64,000 nucleotides of DNA from Bradyrhizobium hereditatis. Its GTDB lineage: Bacteria > Pseudomonadota > Alphaproteobacteria > Rhizobiales > Xanthobacteraceae. The stretch is taken from contig NZ_JAGKJK010000005.1 of NCBI RefSeq assembly GCF_020329435.1, positions 91,001 to 155,000 of the forward strand. The letters are read 5' to 3'. Numbering within the stretch: the first letter of the stretch is position 1; every line of letters starts with the position of its first letter. The position numbers were made by a program, and so were the translations under genes. The notes under the pieces were generated by a model that saw only the letters and a list, made by a program, of their open reading frames with translations, made no database searches and was not told the DNA's origin. This document shows positions 36,015-43,599 of this stretch, one piece after another.

Positions 36015-37206
36015 GGGCGCCGGCTTGAACATCCTGCTACTGACCAGCGAATTCGCTCCTGCCATGGGAGGTATCGGGACTTACGCCCGCGAAATAGCCG
36101 CGGCTGCGAGCAGGCTCGGTGCCGAGGTCACCGTGATGGCGCCGGATTACGCCCAGCAGACCGACGAAAGCGACCGAGCCCTCCCTTTCGAAGTCGTCCG
36201 ATTTTCCGGCGGCCTGCATTCCATGCGCGACCTGCCGCGCAAGATCATGCTGGCGCGTCGCGGCGTCCGCGCACGCAGATACGATGTGGTCCATGCCGCT
36301 GACTGGCCGTTCTTCATTCCGGTCGCGCTTTCCAGATGGCAGACGCAAGCGCGTGTCTTGATGACGGTGCACGGCACCGAGATCAACGAGACGCAGACCG
36401 CGCTGAAGCGCATGGCGATACGCGGCGCCGGCGTGTTCGGGCCGCGGACGGAAGTCATCGCCAACAGCCGCTTTACCGAGACTCTGTTCCGCGAACGGTT
36501 TGCCGCCAACCCGGGCAGGATCAGCGCAATCAATCTCGGCGTATCGGGATTCTGGTTCAGCGGGCAAAGGAAACGCCGCGAGGTTCGGCTCGCCTATCGT
36601 CTGGCGGAGGACCGCGTGGTGATGATCACGGTTGCGCGCATCACGCGCCGCAAAGGTCATCATCTGACGCTTGCTGCGCTGTCGAAACTTCCGGATGATC
36701 TGCGCAAGCAAATCACCTGGCTCGTGATCGGCCCGGACGGCGAAGCCGACTATGTCAGCGAACTCAAACGCTCTGCCGCTCAACTGGCCTGCGACATTCG
36801 CTTCCTGGGTGCGCAGACGAACGAGGAGATCCGCGATATCTACGCGGCGTCGGATTTCTTTTGCTTGACGGGGCTGCCCGACACGAGCGGCCGTGTCGAG
36901 GGATTCGGACTGGTCTATCTCGAGGCCGGGGCCGCCGGCCTGCCAAGCGTCGCGACCGAGGTTGGCGGAGTGCCCGATGCCGTGCTCGCCGACGAGACCG
37001 GCATTCTCGTCTCGCCATCGGTGGAAAGCATCTCGCAGGCGATCGCGGAGCTGGCTTCGGATCGTGGCCTGCGCGCCATTCTCGCGGCCGGCGCCTCCGT
37101 CCATGCGGGCGCCCTTTCGTGGGAACGGTGCGCAGCGACAACCTATGGCCTGCCATATGCTGGCAAGCGGGCAGCCGCAGACCGCGCGGTCGGATTAACC
37201 GCATGA
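35977..37206 (+). CDS. Glycosyltransferase family 4
   Basis: About 409 aa from ATG 35977 (AGGA upstream), overlapping the previous gene by 38 bp; a TTG at 36025 would start directly at NILLLTSEFAPAMGG. The N-terminal acceptor loop is SEFAPAMGGIGTYAREIA. The C-terminal donor domain has TVARITRRKGHHLTLAAL and GRVEGFGLVYLEAGAAGLPS (E-x7-E). Third transferase in a row, so the repeat unit probably has at least five sugars counting the initiating transferase and the GT4 at 27957. The stop overlaps the next start (ATGA). Confidence 0.88.
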   Translation: MRADLPLRRRPIEGAGLNILLLTSEFAPAMGGIGTYAREIAAAASRLGAEVTVMAPDYAQQTDESDRALPFEVVRFSGGLHSMRDLPRKIMLARRGVRARRYDVVHAADWPFFIPVALSRWQTQARVLMTVHGTEINETQTALKRMAIRGAGVFGPRTEVIANSRFTETLFRERFAANPGRISAINLGVSGFWFSGQRKRREVRLAYRLAEDRVVMITVARITRRKGHHLTLAALSKLPDDLRKQITWLVIGPDGEADYVSELKRSAAQLACDIRFLGAQTNEEIRDIYAASDFFCLTGLPDTSGRVEGFGLVYLEAGAAGLPSVATEVGGVPDAVLADETGILVSPSVESISQAIAELASDRGLRAILAAGASVHAGALSWERCAATTYGLPYAGKRAAADRAVGLTA

Positions 37207-37616
37207 AGCTGATCGCCGCGACCGGGATGCTGCTGATGTTTGCGACCGGCGTCGCGCATGCGGATAGCGAGAACTGCCGCAAGAGCCGCGAGTATCTTCT
37301 CGGCACGCCCGGCGGCGACCAGTCCCTGACGCCGCAGGCCTATAACGACCTGTTCAAGATCTGCATCGCGACATCAGCCATGCCCAACGTGAAGGATGCG
37401 TATATGCTGAGGGACGGCGGCGTCGCCGTGATCCCCAAGCAGGACAGCGTTGCGGCGACGGCCTCCACGCTCGCGCAGTTCTGCGATGCCTATCCTCGTA
37501 GCGTGCTGCGCTTCATCACCCGCAAGGAAAGGCTCACCATCCGTTCCGTCGCCAATGTCGCGCAGATGTCGTCGACATCGTCGACGCCGTGCAAAAAGAT
37601 CAAGGGACTCTCGTAA
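37203..37616 (+). CDS. Small secreted cysteine-containing protein, unknown function
   Basis: 137 aa from ATG 37203, overlapping the glycosyltransferase stop as ATGA. A clear signal peptide (MKLIAATGMLLMFATGVAHA) precedes a mature domain of about 117 residues with four cysteines (ENCRKS, KICIAT, QFCDAY, TPCKKI), enough for two disulfides. I recognise no family. Translational coupling to three glycosyltransferases suggests a periplasmic accessory role in polymer assembly or export. This is inference from position only. Confidence 0.8.
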   Translation: MKLIAATGMLLMFATGVAHADSENCRKSREYLLGTPGGDQSLTPQAYNDLFKICIATSAMPNVKDAYMLRDGGVAVIPKQDSVAATASTLAQFCDAYPRSVLRFITRKERLTIRSVANVAQMSSTSSTPCKKIKGLS

Positions 37617-37638
37617 GGCCCGCTCGCTTGCCGGGATT

Positions 37639-38619
37639 TCATTTTTGCCGATTGTAGTATTCCGGCATGGCATGCGGATCCATTGACTCCTCGGACCGGC
37701 GACCGAGAAAGAAGAAGCCGCTGGCGGCGTCCGCGGCGGCCCGGCCGCGCCCGAACGCGTCGAGATATCTGATCCAGAAGAACGGCAGCACGATCAGCCG
37801 CGACAGCTTGTTGCCAGCGCCGAGCGCGCGCGAGAAATAGCGTATCGACCATGCCAGCGCCACGCCGGCGCCGCCGACCGGGCCAGCGCTGATCTCGGAG
37901 AATCGCCTGAACAGCCAGCGGTGACCGCTTTGCGTGAAGCGCGAGAAGTCATAGGCCTGTTCGTGCACCTGCTGCATGAATGGCGTCTCGGCATAGACCA
38001 GACCCTCCTGCCGCAGCACGCGATGCAGCTCGGCGACGACCGTTGCGGGTTCCAGCACGTGTTCCAGCACCGCTTGCACCCAAACGCCGTCGAATACGCC
38101 GTCTTCAAACGGCAGCCGATGCGCGTCAGCCACCAGCACGGTGTGCGGCGAGGCATAGACGTCGGTGCCGACGAGCTCGATGGAATCGTCGCGGTAGAGT
38201 TCTTCCGCGCCCAAGCCGATCGTTCCGCCGCCGATCACGAGCACGACCGGCCGTCGCGACTCCCGCTTCAACAGATCGATGAACTTCATGCTGTTCGAGA
38301 CCGCAACCGGATTGCCACCGAACGTCATGCGATGCAGACGCGAACCGATGGAACGGCGGCCGATGTCTCGCTGCAATGCCGAGCCGTTCTCAGCCTCGTA
38401 CAATCTGCGCTCAAAAATGCTTGCCGCAAAATCGATCAGCACCGGTTGCGCGCCAACCATGGGAAACCCGACCCTGCTATAATCGCAGGCACGGTTCGAA
38501 CAGGCCGGCCGCACCCACGCACTCCGCAGCGCCGCCGAACAGCGGGGGCAGCGAAGACGCTTTTTCCAGTGTGCAGGTTCCGTATTCGCTACCGAATGAT
38601 CGACGGCAGAAAGCTGCAA
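37639..38619 (-). CDS. Class I SAM-dependent methyltransferase with N-terminal zinc ribbon
   Basis: 326 aa. The N-terminus has a four-Cys knuckle (CPRCSAAL and CSNRACDY) like the Trm112/YcaR-type ribbon often fused to methyltransferases. The Methyltransf_11 core begins VVLVIGGGTIGLGAEELY and continues DAHRLPFEDGVFDGVWVQAVLEH and ELHRVLRQEGLVYAETPF. It is convergent with the glycosyltransferase operon and closes the polysaccharide locus, so a sugar or lipid-linked substrate is likely. The exact reaction is unknown. Confidence 0.85.
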   Translation of the reverse strand: MQLSAVDHSVANTEPAHWKKRLRCPRCSAALRSAWVRPACSNRACDYSRVGFPMVGAQPVLIDFAASIFERRLYEAENGSALQRDIGRRSIGSRLHRMTFGGNPVAVSNSMKFIDLLKRESRRPVVLVIGGGTIGLGAEELYRDDSIELVGTDVYASPHTVLVADAHRLPFEDGVFDGVWVQAVLEHVLEPATVVAELHRVLRQEGLVYAETPFMQQVHEQAYDFSRFTQSGHRWLFRRFSEISAGPVGGAGVALAWSIRYFSRALGAGNKLSRLIVLPFFWIRYLDAFGRGRAAADAASGFFFLGRRSEESMDPHAMPEYYNRQK

Positions 38620-38872
38620 AGAGAGACCTCGTATGTCATTTCTTCTGCTGCCCTGCCCGCTTCCCGTTCGCGATCGATGCTAGTTCGAACGCAATGGCGG
38701 CGCAACGGTGTGGGAAGGGGAACAATCCGGAAGGTTGCAATCCGATGTCGCAGGGATCGCGGTGATGACTTGCAAGAACGCAACGCACGAACCCGCCCTG
38801 CTGTTTCGAGCGAAATGTGGGTTTCTCGAAGGCGTCGAAAAATCTTCCTGCTAGCAGTTCACCATCCCAGAT

Positions 38873-39061
38873 TTAATCCGCGCTCAAGACCTCGCCGAAC
38901 TGCTCCCAGGAAGTTCCCGTCTAGCGCGACGAAGCCGGGCCGCTGAACGGAAACATTCCGCCGATCTTGATCTCGGTCGCGGTGACGCCGATCGTTTCGG
39001 CGTGCAGCGGCACACCCGCCAGCGCAAGCGTCAGCGCCGCGGCAATCGCGGTTCTCTTCAC
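38873..39061 (-). pseudogene. Branched-chain amino acid-type ABC solute-binding protein, ends only
   Basis: A GTG start at 39061 with GGGGGAG upstream opens a signal peptide and the mature N-terminus of a Peripla_BP_6 receptor (ETIGVTATEIKIGGMFPFSG), which stops at 38921 after 46 residues. Immediately after, in other frames, come remnants of a family-type C-terminus: FVALDGN and then SWEQFGEVLSAD with a TAA at 38873-38875. About 330 internal codons are gone. The remnant lies 39 bp downstream of an intact SDR gene on the same strand, so it was probably the next gene of that operon. Confidence 0.75.
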
Positions 39062-39100
39062 TGTATTCTCCCCCTGTTATTCCTCCATGCGCGCCGCGCT

Positions 39101-39838
39101 TCACCACGGCTCCTTGAACGGCCGTATCTCCATTTCGAATGTCCAGGCGCTGCGCGGCTGCTGATAGAGTTGCCAATAGGCGTTTGCGACTGACGCAGGC
39201 GGCATCAGTGCGTCAGGATCCTTCAGCGCGTCAGGCCCATGGGCCTCGATCCGCCGTTGGCGAACCCATTCCGTATCGACACCGGAATCGATGATCAGGT
39301 GGGCGACATGGATATTCTTCGGCCCGAGTTCGCGTGCCATCGCTTGCGCCACCGCGCGAAGCCCGAACTTGGCGCTGGCAAAGGCCGCATAGCCGCGCCC
39401 GCCGCGCAGGCTCGCGGTGGCGCCGGTGAAGAAGATGTTGCCCTGCCCGCGCGGCAGCATCAGGCGCGCGGCTTCACGTCCCGCCAGAAAGCCTGAATAG
39501 CAGGCCATCTCCCAGACCTTGCGGAACACCCGCTCGGTGGTCTCGAGGATCGGGAAGTTGACGTTGGCGCCGACATTGAAGATGCAGACCTCGAGCGGCG
39601 CTTTCTTGTCGGCATCATTGAGGAAAGCGGTGATTTCCTCTTCCTTGCGGGCATCGAGCGAACGCGCGAATATCGTGCCGCCGGCGGCCTGAACTTCATT
39701 CACCAGCGGCGCCAGCTTGTCGCCGTTGCGGCGTCCGGCAAAGATCGTAAACCCCTCGGCGGCGAATTTCTTGGCAATCTCGGCGCCAATATAGTCTCCC
39801 GCACCGATGATCGCCGCGGTCGCATTTCTCTTGGCCAT
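39101..39838 (-). CDS. SDR-family oxidoreductase
   Basis: 245 aa. Divergent glycine motif IIGAGDYIGAEIAKKF near the N-terminus instead of TGxxxGxG, then the NVGANVNFP strand and the active-site region FFTGATASLRGGRGYAAFASAKFGLRAV. The usual YxxxK appears as FASAK, with Phe at the Tyr position and Lys kept, so catalysis is uncertain. The C-terminal part contains VAHLIIDSGVDTEWVRQRR. Flanked on the same strand by an acyl-CoA synthetase remnant upstream and a solute-binding-protein remnant downstream, it seems the only full-length survivor of a small catabolic operon. Confidence 0.82.
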   Translation of the reverse strand: MAKRNATAAIIGAGDYIGAEIAKKFAAEGFTIFAGRRNGDKLAPLVNEVQAAGGTIFARSLDARKEEEITAFLNDADKKAPLEVCIFNVGANVNFPILETTERVFRKVWEMACYSGFLAGREAARLMLPRGQGNIFFTGATASLRGGRGYAAFASAKFGLRAVAQAMARELGPKNIHVAHLIIDSGVDTEWVRQRRIEAHGPDALKDPDALMPPASVANAYWQLYQQPRSAWTFEMEIRPFKEPW

Positions 39839-39883
39839 TGCTGCTCTCCTGTTCGCTGCCTACCGGACGCGGCTGATGACGCT

Positions 39884-40147
39884 TCAGCCTGCGGCCGCCC
39901 CGATCATGCTCTCGTTTGCGATCTCCCGCAGCTTGTGTTTGAGGATCTTGCCGGTCGAGGCCGCGGGCAATGCGTCGAGAATGCGAATTTCGCTCGGCCG
40001 CTTGTAGGAAGTCAGGAGCCCGGCCGCATATGATTCGAGCTCGCCGACGCCGATATTCGCGCCCGGCAGAAGCTGGACGAACGCGACCACTTCCTCATTG
40101 CCCTCGACGCTGCGCCCGAGAACGCTGCCTGCTTCGAGCGCCATTTG
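39884..40147 (-). pseudogene. Acyl-CoA synthetase (AMP-binding) 3' fragment
   Basis: About 86 codons encode only the C-terminal domain of an ANL-superfamily ligase: ALEAGSVLGRSVEGNEEVVAFV, then SYKRPSEIRILDALPAASTGKILKHKLRE, which includes the catalytic Lys of the PxTxxGK-like motif (ASTGKILK). The N-terminal 400 or so residues are absent. The similarity begins abruptly near 40147, where the 3' end of the UDG-like gene overlaps it in another frame, so a deletion or recombination joined the two. Confidence 0.78.
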
Positions 40148-40700
40148 AGGACATTGCCGATGCTTTCCAGGCTCGGCGGAGATCAGCGACCATCTTGCGC
40201 CAAGGCTCGCCGTGCGATCCACCGAAGCGGCGGACGTAGGCCGGATGAAACGTGATTTGCAGGGGACGGCCATCAAATTGGAGCTTTGCCTTGCGCGACG
40301 CTCGGATCGAAGGCGACGCCCCGAATAGGCGAGCCGCCGTGCTGCCGAGCGCAACGATTACGCGCGGCTTGGAGCGGTGGATGTCCGTCAGTACCGCAGC
40401 ACCGTAATGATTGATTTCCTCGATAGTTGGAGCGCGATTGCGCAGCTTGAGTTTTCTCGTGTGTTCTATAGGCCGAAATGGAATCGCGTTGGTCAAACGT
40501 AGCTGTCTGAGGTCGATCCCAGCCTGCTCGAGCAGTTCGCGTAACGCGCAGCCGGACGGCCCGACAAAAGGCCTGCCCTGCTCAGCTTCTTCGGCACCAG
40601 GTGCCTCGCCAACCAAATATAGCCGCGGTTGCCGGAAGCGACCCTCGGGCACGACCCGGCGCCGATCGAGGCGCTTGTTGGCAGTGCTTGTCTCGGCCAT
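40095..40700 (-). CDS. Uracil-DNA glycosylase superfamily protein without Fe-S cysteines
   Basis: 201 aa. Family 4/5-like motifs: GEAPGAEEAEQGRPFVGPSG (31-50) and ITFHPAYVRR, with LTNAIPFRP between. The only Cys is C51. The four Fe-S ligands of family 4/5 enzymes are missing, including the usual Cys in the strand that here reads TNAIPFRP. The last 19 residues (from about 40154) run out of frame through the acyl-CoA synthetase remnant, so the C-terminus is probably abnormal. Its ATG overlaps the stop of a stress-protein remnant (TGATG). Predicted base-excision activity needs testing. Confidence 0.8.
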   Translation of the reverse strand: MAETSTANKRLDRRRVVPEGRFRQPRLYLVGEAPGAEEAEQGRPFVGPSGCALRELLEQAGIDLRQLRLTNAIPFRPIEHTRKLKLRNRAPTIEEINHYGAAVLTDIHRSKPRVIVALGSTAARLFGASPSIRASRKAKLQFDGRPLQITFHPAYVRRFGGSHGEPWRKMVADLRRAWKASAMSSNGARSRQRSRAQRRGQ

Positions 40701-40830
40701 CAGTATTGGCCTTTAAGCGACATCGGTGACGGAACGGTCGTCGTGTCGAGAATGCCGCGCGTCACGCCCCCGAGGACGAACTCGCGCGACGGCGAATGGC
40801 CGCCCATTGCGTTTGCGACATCGGTCTCAT
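40700..40830 (-). pseudogene. Universal stress protein (UspA) C-terminal remnant
   Basis: A frame ending at the TGA overlapping the UDG start encodes NAMGGHSPSREFVLGG and then VTRGILDTTTVPSPMSLKGQY. This closely follows the nucleotide-binding C-terminus of UspA domains (consensus MGxxGHS..REF.LGGVTR.......PV). The upstream 100 or more residues of a Usp domain are missing and no start is present. The end VPSPMS departs from the usual VPVLM. I read it as a decayed gene fragment; the match was made by eye. Confidence 0.6.
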
Positions 40831-40870
40831 CGGCGCCGCTAAGGTTCGCGATTGTAGAGGGATTGCTCCA

Positions 40871-41131
40871 TCAGCCGCTGTGTCTCAACCGCTGCTTGGG
40901 CCGAATTTCCGACTGCGACGAGAGCCGCCCACCGTGCGCCTCATCGTGCATCGACCGCAAATAGTGCTCGGCGTGCTGAAGATAATTTTCCGCTGCAATC
41001 AGATCGCCTTTCAGCGCCTCGGCGCGAGCCAACTCTACGTAGCGCTCGTAATTCCTTTGTGCATTGTGGGACTGTCTCGGGAGCCGAGTCCCGACGACTT
41101 TGCTTTTCCGTGACCGTGTTCTTCTCGCCAT
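40871..41131 (-). CDS. DUF4167-like small protein
   Basis: 86 aa, basic at the N-terminus (MARRTRSRKSKVVG), then NAQRNYERYVELARAEALKGDLIAAENYLQHAEHYLR. The last part closely matches the DUF4167 core, where '..Y..LARDA...GDRV.AENYLQHAEHY.R' is characteristic. Full DUF4167 proteins in alphaproteobacteria are longer with a disordered tail; this is a short paralogue. The N-terminal basic stretch suggests nucleic-acid contact. Function unknown. Confidence 0.75.
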   Translation of the reverse strand: MARRTRSRKSKVVGTRLPRQSHNAQRNYERYVELARAEALKGDLIAAENYLQHAEHYLRSMHDEAHGGRLSSQSEIRPKQRLRHSG

Positions 41132-41256
41132 TGTGGTAGCTGCAAGATTGCTCTTCGGCGCAGGGCTGCGGCCTTCAAGGAAGAGCGATGGTGCTTGCGG
41201 ACTTGACTACTAGGCACCGAGCGACCGATGTCCGCCGCAAGCTCGAATTTGCCGCA

Positions 41257-41760
41257 CTATCGCCGACGACGCGCTCTGGTCCGGGCCGCCTTTTTGGCTG
41301 CCGCGGAGCGCTGCGCCGGGCCCTTGGTTTTTGCGGCCTTGCGAGCCGCCGCTGAGCGGGCCGAGGCGGAGCGACGCGAGGCGGCTTGTCGTGCTTGTTT
41401 CGACAGCGCTGCGCGTGACGCGGTGCCGCGCGGTTCACGCTTGAGGACCCGCGACACAGCACGTGAAACGCGCGGCCGGCGCCGGGTCTTTCGCTTGCCC
41501 TGGCCCGCCTCATACGCGTATTCGGCACTCTTGCGGGTCCTTGCCTTGGCCTTGCCTTTTGCCGGCGGACGGAGCGGAACGCCCGCACGCCTTGCCTTGG
41601 ACAGGCCGATTGCAATCGCCTGCTGTGGCGATCTCGCCCCATGTTGGCCGCGGCGGACCTTGCGAATCTCCTCATGCACAAACTCGCCCGCCTGGGTGGT
41701 TGGCGATTTGCCCGCGCGTTTGGCCCGCTTGGCCTTCTGCACTGTTCTTCGCTCTGGCAT
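41257..41760 (-). CDS. Arg/Lys-rich DUF6496-type protein
   Basis: 167 aa, extremely basic. The N-terminal 65 residues carry the DUF6496 core (EFVHEEIRKVRRGQHGARS and PQQAIAIGLSKARRAGVPL). The rest is a histone H1-like tail of Arg, Lys, Ala and Ser, including runs such as AAKKAARTRARRRR. Such proteins are common in Rhizobiales, often near DNA-repair genes. The composition indicates DNA binding. Function is not established, to my knowledge. Confidence 0.8.
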   Translation of the reverse strand: MPERRTVQKAKRAKRAGKSPTTQAGEFVHEEIRKVRRGQHGARSPQQAIAIGLSKARRAGVPLRPPAKGKAKARTRKSAEYAYEAGQGKRKTRRRPRVSRAVSRVLKREPRGTASRAALSKQARQAASRRSASARSAAARKAAKTKGPAQRSAAAKKAARTRARRRR

Positions 41761-42161
41761 GATCGTCTCCAGTTGGTAGTGCCCCCATGAAACGGCTTCG
41801 CCAGTGTCTCAAGCCAATAACGTCCGAGCACGGGAATGGTCCCATAGCGCGGCTAGGCGAGTTCCTCACGAGCGCAAATCATGCCCCTGGTCTGGCCGGA
41901 AGGAGTCAGATCGGCCAGAGCACCGCGATAGCTTGACGGCGACGAACGGATTCCGACGAAGTACCCTGTCGCCGCCGCTCGAGTGGAAAGAATCGACCCG
42001 CGGGCAGCTCGCAGAGACCACCAGAGGTTTGCCGGCAGACACGGCCTTGATCTCTGTCTTGATACAGGAGCTCCATTTAGTTGCAGGAGGCTCGCAACGT
42101 CCGATCCCGCGATTGATCGACGTAGCGCATTTTTGACACGGGCAAGCGTCATTGACTTAAT
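41761..42161. other. Intergenic stretch upstream of dinB
   Basis: About 400 bp with no supported gene. Open frames exist on both strands but their translations are Arg/Ser-rich and resemble no family, and none has a ribosome site. The left end should carry the promoter of the minus-strand DUF6496 gene; the right end leads into the SOS-regulated dinB promoter. Confidence 0.5.
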
Positions 42162-42176
42162 GTTCCCCTTTTGTTC
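42162..42176 (+). promoter_or_regulatory. LexA (SOS) box of dinB
   Basis: The site reads GTTC-CCCTTTT-GTTC, exactly the GTTC-N7-GTTC direct repeat recognised by alphaproteobacterial LexA. It lies between a TTGACT hexamer (42152-42157) and a TCTTAT hexamer (42175-42180) spaced 17 bp apart, and 34 bp before the first dinB start. LexA binding here would block the promoter until DNA damage. Confidence 0.85.
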
Positions 42177-42209
42177 TTATCACACGAGTGTCTCTAACCG
42201 TCGCGATGA

Positions 42210-43463
42210 ATGGGGATGAACACGGTAGCCACCATCCTCCACGCGGATCTTGATGCCTTCTATGCATCCGTCGAGCAGATGCTCGACCCGTCCCTGCGCG
42301 GCAAGCCGATCGCGGTCGGGGGCGGCGTCGTGCTTGCCGCCTCATATGAGGCCAAGGCTTTCGGCGTCAGCGGCGGCATGCCGGGACGACGGGCGCGCGA
42401 ATTGTGTCCGCAGCTGATCTTTGTCGACGGACATTTCAGGGAGTACCAGCGGCTGGGCAACGCTGCGATTGCTGTGCTCGGTGATTTCACGCCGCTGGTC
42501 GAGCGGATTTCCATCGACGAGGCCTTTGCCGACGTTGCAGGCTGCACGCATCTGTTCGGCACGCCCGCCGAGATCGCTGGACACATCCGGCGCCGTGTAC
42601 GGACCGAGCTCGGCCTGCCCATCTCGATCGGGATCGCGCGCACCAAGCATCTGGCCAAGATCGCCTCGCAAGTGGCCAAGCCAGACGGGCTGGTGGTGAT
42701 TGATCCCGATCGCGAACTCGACTTCCTCCATGATCTGCCGGTCGAGTTGATGTGGGGCGTCGGCCCGGTCACGCGGGCGCGCCTGGCCGAGATCGATGTC
42801 CGCACCATCGGCCAGCTGGCGCAAGTGCCGGGATGGTCGCTCGAGCAGTTGCTCGGTCGCGCAGCAGGAGACAAGCTGGCGCAACTAGCGTGGAATCGCG
42901 ATCCGCGCGAGATCAAGACGCATCGCCGCGCGCACTCGGCCGGAGCGCAGTCGGCACTCGGCAAGAAGCCTGCTGACGAGAAAGTGTTTCGCCCCGCGCT
43001 ATTTCATCTCGCCGACCGCGTCGCCACCCGGCTGCGCGCCAGCGTGCGACCGGGACGGACAGTGACGGTGCGCGTTCGCTTCGCTGATCTCAGATCGGTG
43101 ACTCGCTCCGTCACGCTCGATGCACCGATCTCTGCGACCGCGATCCTGGCCGAGATCGCCGAGGAACTGGTGCGCGGTGTGCTCGCCGATCATGCGCACG
43201 AGCGGTTCATCTCGCTGCTGGCGATCTCCGTGTCGCATCTGGAAACCTGCTGGGACCTTCAGCTCGAACTGCCGCTCGCTTTGCCGGACGAAAGGCGCCG
43301 GCCCGGCGCCAGACGAGGGATGGCGCGCTGGTCGGCCGACTGCGCGATCGACAATATCCGCGATCGCTACGGCTGGGACGCAGTCGGCTATGGGTCTGTC
43401 GCGCTCGGCCTGTCCCGCTCCGTGCCCGACGCGTTTCGCGAATTGGCGGAGAAGGATCTTTGA
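42210..43463 (+). CDS. dinB: DNA polymerase IV (Y family)
   Basis: 417 aa, with a second possible ATG two codons in. Palm metal ligands are D13 (ILHADLDAFYASVEQ) and D103/E104 (SIDEAFADV). The steric-gate region is DAFYAS, and the FGVSGGMPGRRARELCP and ISIGIARTKHLAKIAS motifs are present. The little-finger domain follows. Low-fidelity translesion polymerase of the SOS response. The C-terminus lacks a clear beta-clamp pentapeptide QLxLF; 'QLELPL' near residue 350 is the best candidate. A LexA box sits in its promoter. Confidence 0.95.
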   Translation: MGMNTVATILHADLDAFYASVEQMLDPSLRGKPIAVGGGVVLAASYEAKAFGVSGGMPGRRARELCPQLIFVDGHFREYQRLGNAAIAVLGDFTPLVERISIDEAFADVAGCTHLFGTPAEIAGHIRRRVRTELGLPISIGIARTKHLAKIASQVAKPDGLVVIDPDRELDFLHDLPVELMWGVGPVTRARLAEIDVRTIGQLAQVPGWSLEQLLGRAAGDKLAQLAWNRDPREIKTHRRAHSAGAQSALGKKPADEKVFRPALFHLADRVATRLRASVRPGRTVTVRVRFADLRSVTRSVTLDAPISATAILAEIAEELVRGVLADHAHERFISLLAISVSHLETCWDLQLELPLALPDERRRPGARRGMARWSADCAIDNIRDRYGWDAVGYGSVALGLSRSVPDAFRELAEKDL

Positions 43464-43466
43464 TCA

Positions 43467-43497
43467 GAACAGCCTGCCGATGAGCGGGGGGCTGTTC
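43467..43497. terminator. Hairpin after dinB and after tRNA-fMet
   Basis: GAACAGCC (43467-43474) pairs with GGCTGTTC (43490-43497) across a 15-nt loop, 4 bp after the dinB stop and 26 bp past the 3' end of the convergent tRNA gene. There is no long T-run on either strand, so factor-independent termination would be weak. Position between two convergent genes supports a terminator role. Confidence 0.4.
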
Positions 43498-43522
43498 CTT
43501 GTCGTTGCCGTGGAAGAAGGAT

Positions 43523-43599
<77 letters not shown>

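Noticed and set aside
14726..38619. Reading the exopolysaccharide locus as cellulose or succinoglycan biosynthesis
   Set aside because: No BcsA-type synthase and no ExoA/L/M/O/U/W set is present. Wzx, Wzy, Wzc and the GT4/GT26 content define a separate polymer.
41804..42152. Overlapping frames on both strands upstream of dinB
   Set aside because: No ribosome site, no recognisable domain, Ser/Arg-rich composition; treated as non-coding.
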